Origin: Deinococcus terrestris
GTDB taxonomy: Bacteria > Deinococcota > Deinococci > Deinococcales > Deinococcaceae
Reading direction: 5' to 3'
DNA: 57,630 bases
Assembly: GCF_009377345.1 (NCBI RefSeq)
Contig: NZ_WBSL01000011.1
Location: forward strand, 1-57,630
The notes under the pieces are model-generated. The model worked only from the letters and a program-made list of their open reading frames with translations. It was not told where the DNA came from and searched no databases. The position numbers and the translations under genes were made by a program. The stretch's first letter is position 1, and the number at the start of each line of letters is the position of its first letter. Shown piece after piece: positions 55,396 through 57,630 of this stretch.

Positions 55396-56115
55396 ATGAC
55401 TGCCACGTCCCAGCGCCCCCGCATCACCTCCGCGCCCCTTACCACGCCCGTCTTGTCTCTTTCCGAGGTCAGCAAGACCTACGGCGACGGCGAGGGCACC
55501 ATCACCGCCCTGCACCCCGTCACGCTGGACGTGCGCCCCGGCGAGCTGGTCGCCGTGAATGGCCCCAGCGGCAGTGGCAAGAGCACCTTCCTGTCCATCG
55601 CAGGTGCGCTGCTGCGCCCCACCACCGGGCAGGTCAAGATCGCCGGGCAGGAGGTGACGGCGCTGCCTCAGGGGGCGCTGTCCGCCTTCCGCCTGGAACA
55701 CCTCGGCTTCGTGCTGCAAAGCAGCAACCTGATTCCCTACCTGAACGTCCGCGAGCAACTCACCCTGGTGCCGCACCTCGCGGGGCTCCGTGGCCGCGAC
55801 GTTCAGGCGCGGGCGGACGACCTGCTGGGGCTGCTGGGCCTCTCCGGGCGTGCCCGTCACCTCCCGGACGCGCTGAGCGGCGGGCAGCGGCAGCGGGTCG
55901 CCATCGCTCGCGCCCTGATGAACGACCCGCACCTGATCCTCGCGGACGAACCCACCGCCAGCCTGGACAGCGCCCGTGGCCGGGAGGTCGTCGAGTTGCT
56001 CGCCGGGCAGGTGCGTCAGCGGGGCAAGGCCGCCGTGATGGTCACGCACGACGAGCGGGTGCTGGACCTCTGCGACCGCGTGGTGAGCATCGTCGATGGG
56101 CGCCTGCGCGAGTAA
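55396..56115 (+). CDS. ABC transporter ATP-binding protein, MacB/LolD type
   Basis: A 239-residue ATPase. Walker A is [15 protein letters not shown], the Q loop [12 protein letters not shown], the signature [18 protein letters not shown], Walker [14 protein letters not shown] and the H loop [15 protein letters not shown]. It matches the MacB/LolD/FtsE class that works with FtsX-like permeases, so its partner is the truncated permease just upstream. With that partner broken, the ATPase may be idle or serve another permease. Confidence 0.9.
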   Translation: MTATSQRPRITSAPLTTPVLSLSEVSKTYGDGEGTITALHPVTLDVRPGELVAVNGPSGSGKSTFLSIAGALLRPTTGQVKIAGQEVTALPQGALSAFRLEHLGFVLQSSNLIPYLNVREQLTLVPHLAGLRGRDVQARADDLLGLLGLSGRARHLPDALSGGQRQRVAIARALMNDPHLILADEPTASLDSARGREVVELLAGQVRQRGKAAVMVTHDERVLDLCDRVVSIVDGRLRE

Positions 56116-56467
56116 AAGCACCCTACCTCTTGCGGGAACCTCACAGCAATCGCTCTTCCACGCCAACGCCTGCCACTGTGTAGTCAGGCGCTTTTCGATT
56201 CGGTCTTGGGAGTTGCACGGCGCGTGAGGACGCGAAACAGGATGAAGAAGAGACTGGGCACGCCGGTCAGCTCCAGGTGAAGAATGGCAGGTGGTGTTAA
56301 TGAGGTCGCCGTCAGCGAACCTAACGTAGAGCCGCATGAGGCGGGCACAGTCAAGCCGCATTCCGACCTGCAGGTCAGCGTGTCCCAGTTGAACAGTCCT
56401 TCAAAGGGGACAGCTCACAGGCATGATGAGCACGAGCAAAAACAGCTCTCGATTCCGGGAGGTTCAA
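56116..56467. other. Gene-poor gap
   Basis: About 350 bases between the ATPase gene and the resolvase remnant. I looked here for the second Tn3 end; CCTAACGTA near 56319 recalls its inner motif but the outer GGGG part is absent. No gene or RNA is supported. Confidence 0.4.
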
Positions 56468-56608
56468 ATGGGACAGCGCGCTGCTATCTACTGCCGGGTC
56501 TCCACGGGGGACCAATCCTGTGACCGCCAGGAACGGGGCCTGCGGGCGTTCGCCGAGCGCGGCGGGTACGAGATCATGGGCGTGTTCAAGGAGGCGGCCT
56601 CGCGGTAG
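56468..56608 (+). pseudogene. N-terminal fragment of a serine resolvase
   Basis: From ATG 56468 it reads MGQRAAIYCRVSTGDQSCDR and LRAFAERGGYEIMGVFKEAA, the start of a Tn3-type resolvase with the catalytic Ser in RVSTGDQ. It stops after 46 residues (TAG 56606-56608); the rest of the catalytic domain and the helix-turn-helix are missing. Confidence 0.8.
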
Positions 56609-56689
56609 CAATGGAACGGCGAACCGGCATAACGCTGTTTTTTCCGTCCAGCACGAAGTCTTGCTTCAAGCGGGATTGTTGTCAGCGTG

Positions 56690-57514
56690 TCAGTGTGACT
56701 GCTGGAGCTGCTGAGCCAGTGTGTCCAGCAGAGGTGGAATATGCCCGACCTCGCGGGCAAAGAGGGTCCGACTCTCCCAGTAGATCGCTCGCGCAGCACT
56801 GACACCGCTCACCTGCGCCGTCGCGCGAATCAGGAAGTCATGCAGCCCCTCGTCAAGCGGGTCGATCTCGATGAGTCTCTGGGCGAGCTTGACACACTTG
56901 GCGTAGTCGCCTGCGCTGTACCAGGCATCCATCGTTTCCAGACCGACCCGAACGATCCAGCGGCTCATGCGCTCACGCTCCGTTTCCACCCATTCGCTGT
57001 CCGAGTCCTGTAGGAAATTTCTAACATTGAGGTTAGCCGTCAGCATGACATCCCGCTCTGAACTCAGCAAGGCATCCCGCGCCTGCTGCCAGTCCCACGT
57101 CAGGTGTACCCCCTCGCAATGCACCCGGTACGTCTGGGTCGTGGGGTTGTAAGGCACGGAGAGTCCGGGCACCAGCCGCCTGAGTTCATGGCGCACCTGA
57201 TGGATGTAGTTCTTGGAGCGTGCCGGGGGAACATCGCTGAAGACTTCCGTCTGCACCGTCGTCAGCGTGGTCTCCCTCTGCTGGAGCAGGAAGACGAGGA
57301 CCTCGACGAACTTCTTCATCTGGAGCCGGACGCGTTGACCGTTGACGAGGATCGCCGGACTCCCCAGGGTTACCAGCGTGACCTCGGCGACTGGAATGGC
57401 CGGGCCTGGAGGCCCGCACAACACCCGCTCATATTCACGGACTGCCAGTGTGTCGAGGAGCTGGCGCGTGCGCGCCAGCCCACTCAGCTCAACAGTCAGG
57501 TGCGGTTGTGGCAA
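56690..57514 (-). CDS. BTAD-domain transcriptional regulator (SARP-like)
   Basis: A 274-residue protein. Residues 40-125 resemble the winged-helix of OmpR/SARP type (VTLVTLGSPAILVNGQRVRL, then YIHQVRHELRRLVPGLSVPY), and the C-terminal part is a BTAD helical domain (YSAGDYAKCVKLAQRLIEID, then EGLHDFLIRATAQVSGVSAA). Such regulators activate neighbouring genes, often secondary metabolism or stress genes. The start is a TTG at 57514, close to the IS6-type gene, so the 5' end may have been altered. No target is evident. Confidence 0.7.
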   Translation of the reverse strand: MPQPHLTVELSGLARTRQLLDTLAVREYERVLCGPPGPAIPVAEVTLVTLGSPAILVNGQRVRLQMKKFVEVLVFLLQQRETTLTTVQTEVFSDVPPARSKNYIHQVRHELRRLVPGLSVPYNPTTQTYRVHCEGVHLTWDWQQARDALLSSERDVMLTANLNVRNFLQDSDSEWVETERERMSRWIVRVGLETMDAWYSAGDYAKCVKLAQRLIEIDPLDEGLHDFLIRATAQVSGVSAARAIYWESRTLFAREVGHIPPLLDTLAQQLQQSH

Positions 57515-57536
57515 GTTGTTGGGGTAGGGTGACGCG

Positions 57537-57630
57537 GTGCACAGTGGTGAGAAGCTTCCCGGCTACCGATTCCCCCTCGCGGTCATCGGCTACGCTGTGT
57601 GGCTCTACCACCGCTTCACGCTGAGCTATC
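57537..57630 (+). CDS. IS6-family transposase, start only (runs off window)
   Basis: From GTG 57537 the frame reads GEKLPGYRFPLAVIGYAVWL then YHRFTLSY, the conserved N-terminus of IS6/IS240-type transposases (helix-turn-helix region before the DDE core). The rest lies beyond the window. It is divergent from the BTAD gene with 22 bases between starts. Confidence 0.7.
   Translation, partial: MHSGEKLPGYRFPLAVIGYAVWLYHRFTLSY

Noticed and set aside
56310..56360. CCTAACGTA as inner part of a second Tn3 end
   Set aside because: Only nine bases resemble the motif and the outer GGGG portion does not match the 39139-39176 repeat.

Overview
The window looks like part of a Deinococcus plasmid or megaplasmid. 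Reasons: high GC, an iteron-type origin with a RepA-like initiator (34147-35771), a crowd of insertion sequences, and a plasmid-style class Ib ribonucleotide reductase operon as is known from D. radiodurans. No rRNA, tRNA or CRISPR array was recognised.

Layout. 1-3278: an IS5-family transposase gene split by two later insertions, an unclassified 1.67-kb IS (96-1769) and an IS4-family element (2110-3236). 3404-12505: lipoprotein with a C39-like domain, an XPB-type helicase/Bax1-like nuclease pair, a truncated amylase-type lipoprotein, MgtE, a 3-hydroxyacyl-CoA dehydrogenase and an AI-2E-type permease; then a second, apparently identical IS4 copy (13098-14224) that lacks a target duplication. 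14273-27662: a large catabolic locus. On the minus strand a dipeptide-type ABC transporter (binding protein and two permeases, no ATPase) is followed, mostly with start/stop overlaps, by ketopantoate-reductase-like, Gfo/Idh-like, DUF885, RraA-like, SDR and M29 aminopeptidase genes. Divergent from it lie a HExxxGH metallopeptidase-like gene, an IclR regulator and an M24-type enzyme. Two 17-bp dyads in the divergent promoter are likely IclR operators. 27703-29396: two IS3-family elements, each orfA carrying a related 38-bp insert. 29465-33608: DUF5946, a MerR/DUF2268 divergent pair and a MerR-HEAT fusion. 34147-37254: origin, repA, a hypothetical membrane protein and a degenerate tyrosine recombinase. 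38651-42161: HD protein gene cut by a Tn3-family transposon.

42279-48978 is the most unusual part. A NarL-type two-component system stands divergent to a minus-strand series: a Sec-exported precursor with a double-glycine-like leader, small two-TM proteins, one truncated and one intact C39 peptidase, a beta-barrel protein, a LolA-like protein and an S41 protease. A 17-bp motif lies in front of both minus-strand blocks. I read this as an exported, proteolytically matured peptide system (bacteriocin-like or functional-amyloid-like), not a known named one.

49584-54057: thioesterase, small protein, nrdI, nrdE, nrdF and a CPTC redoxin in one operon. 54125-56608: small ORFs, a truncated FtsX-type permease with its ATPase, and a resolvase remnant. 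56690-57630: a BTAD-type regulator and the start of an IS6-family transposase running off the window.
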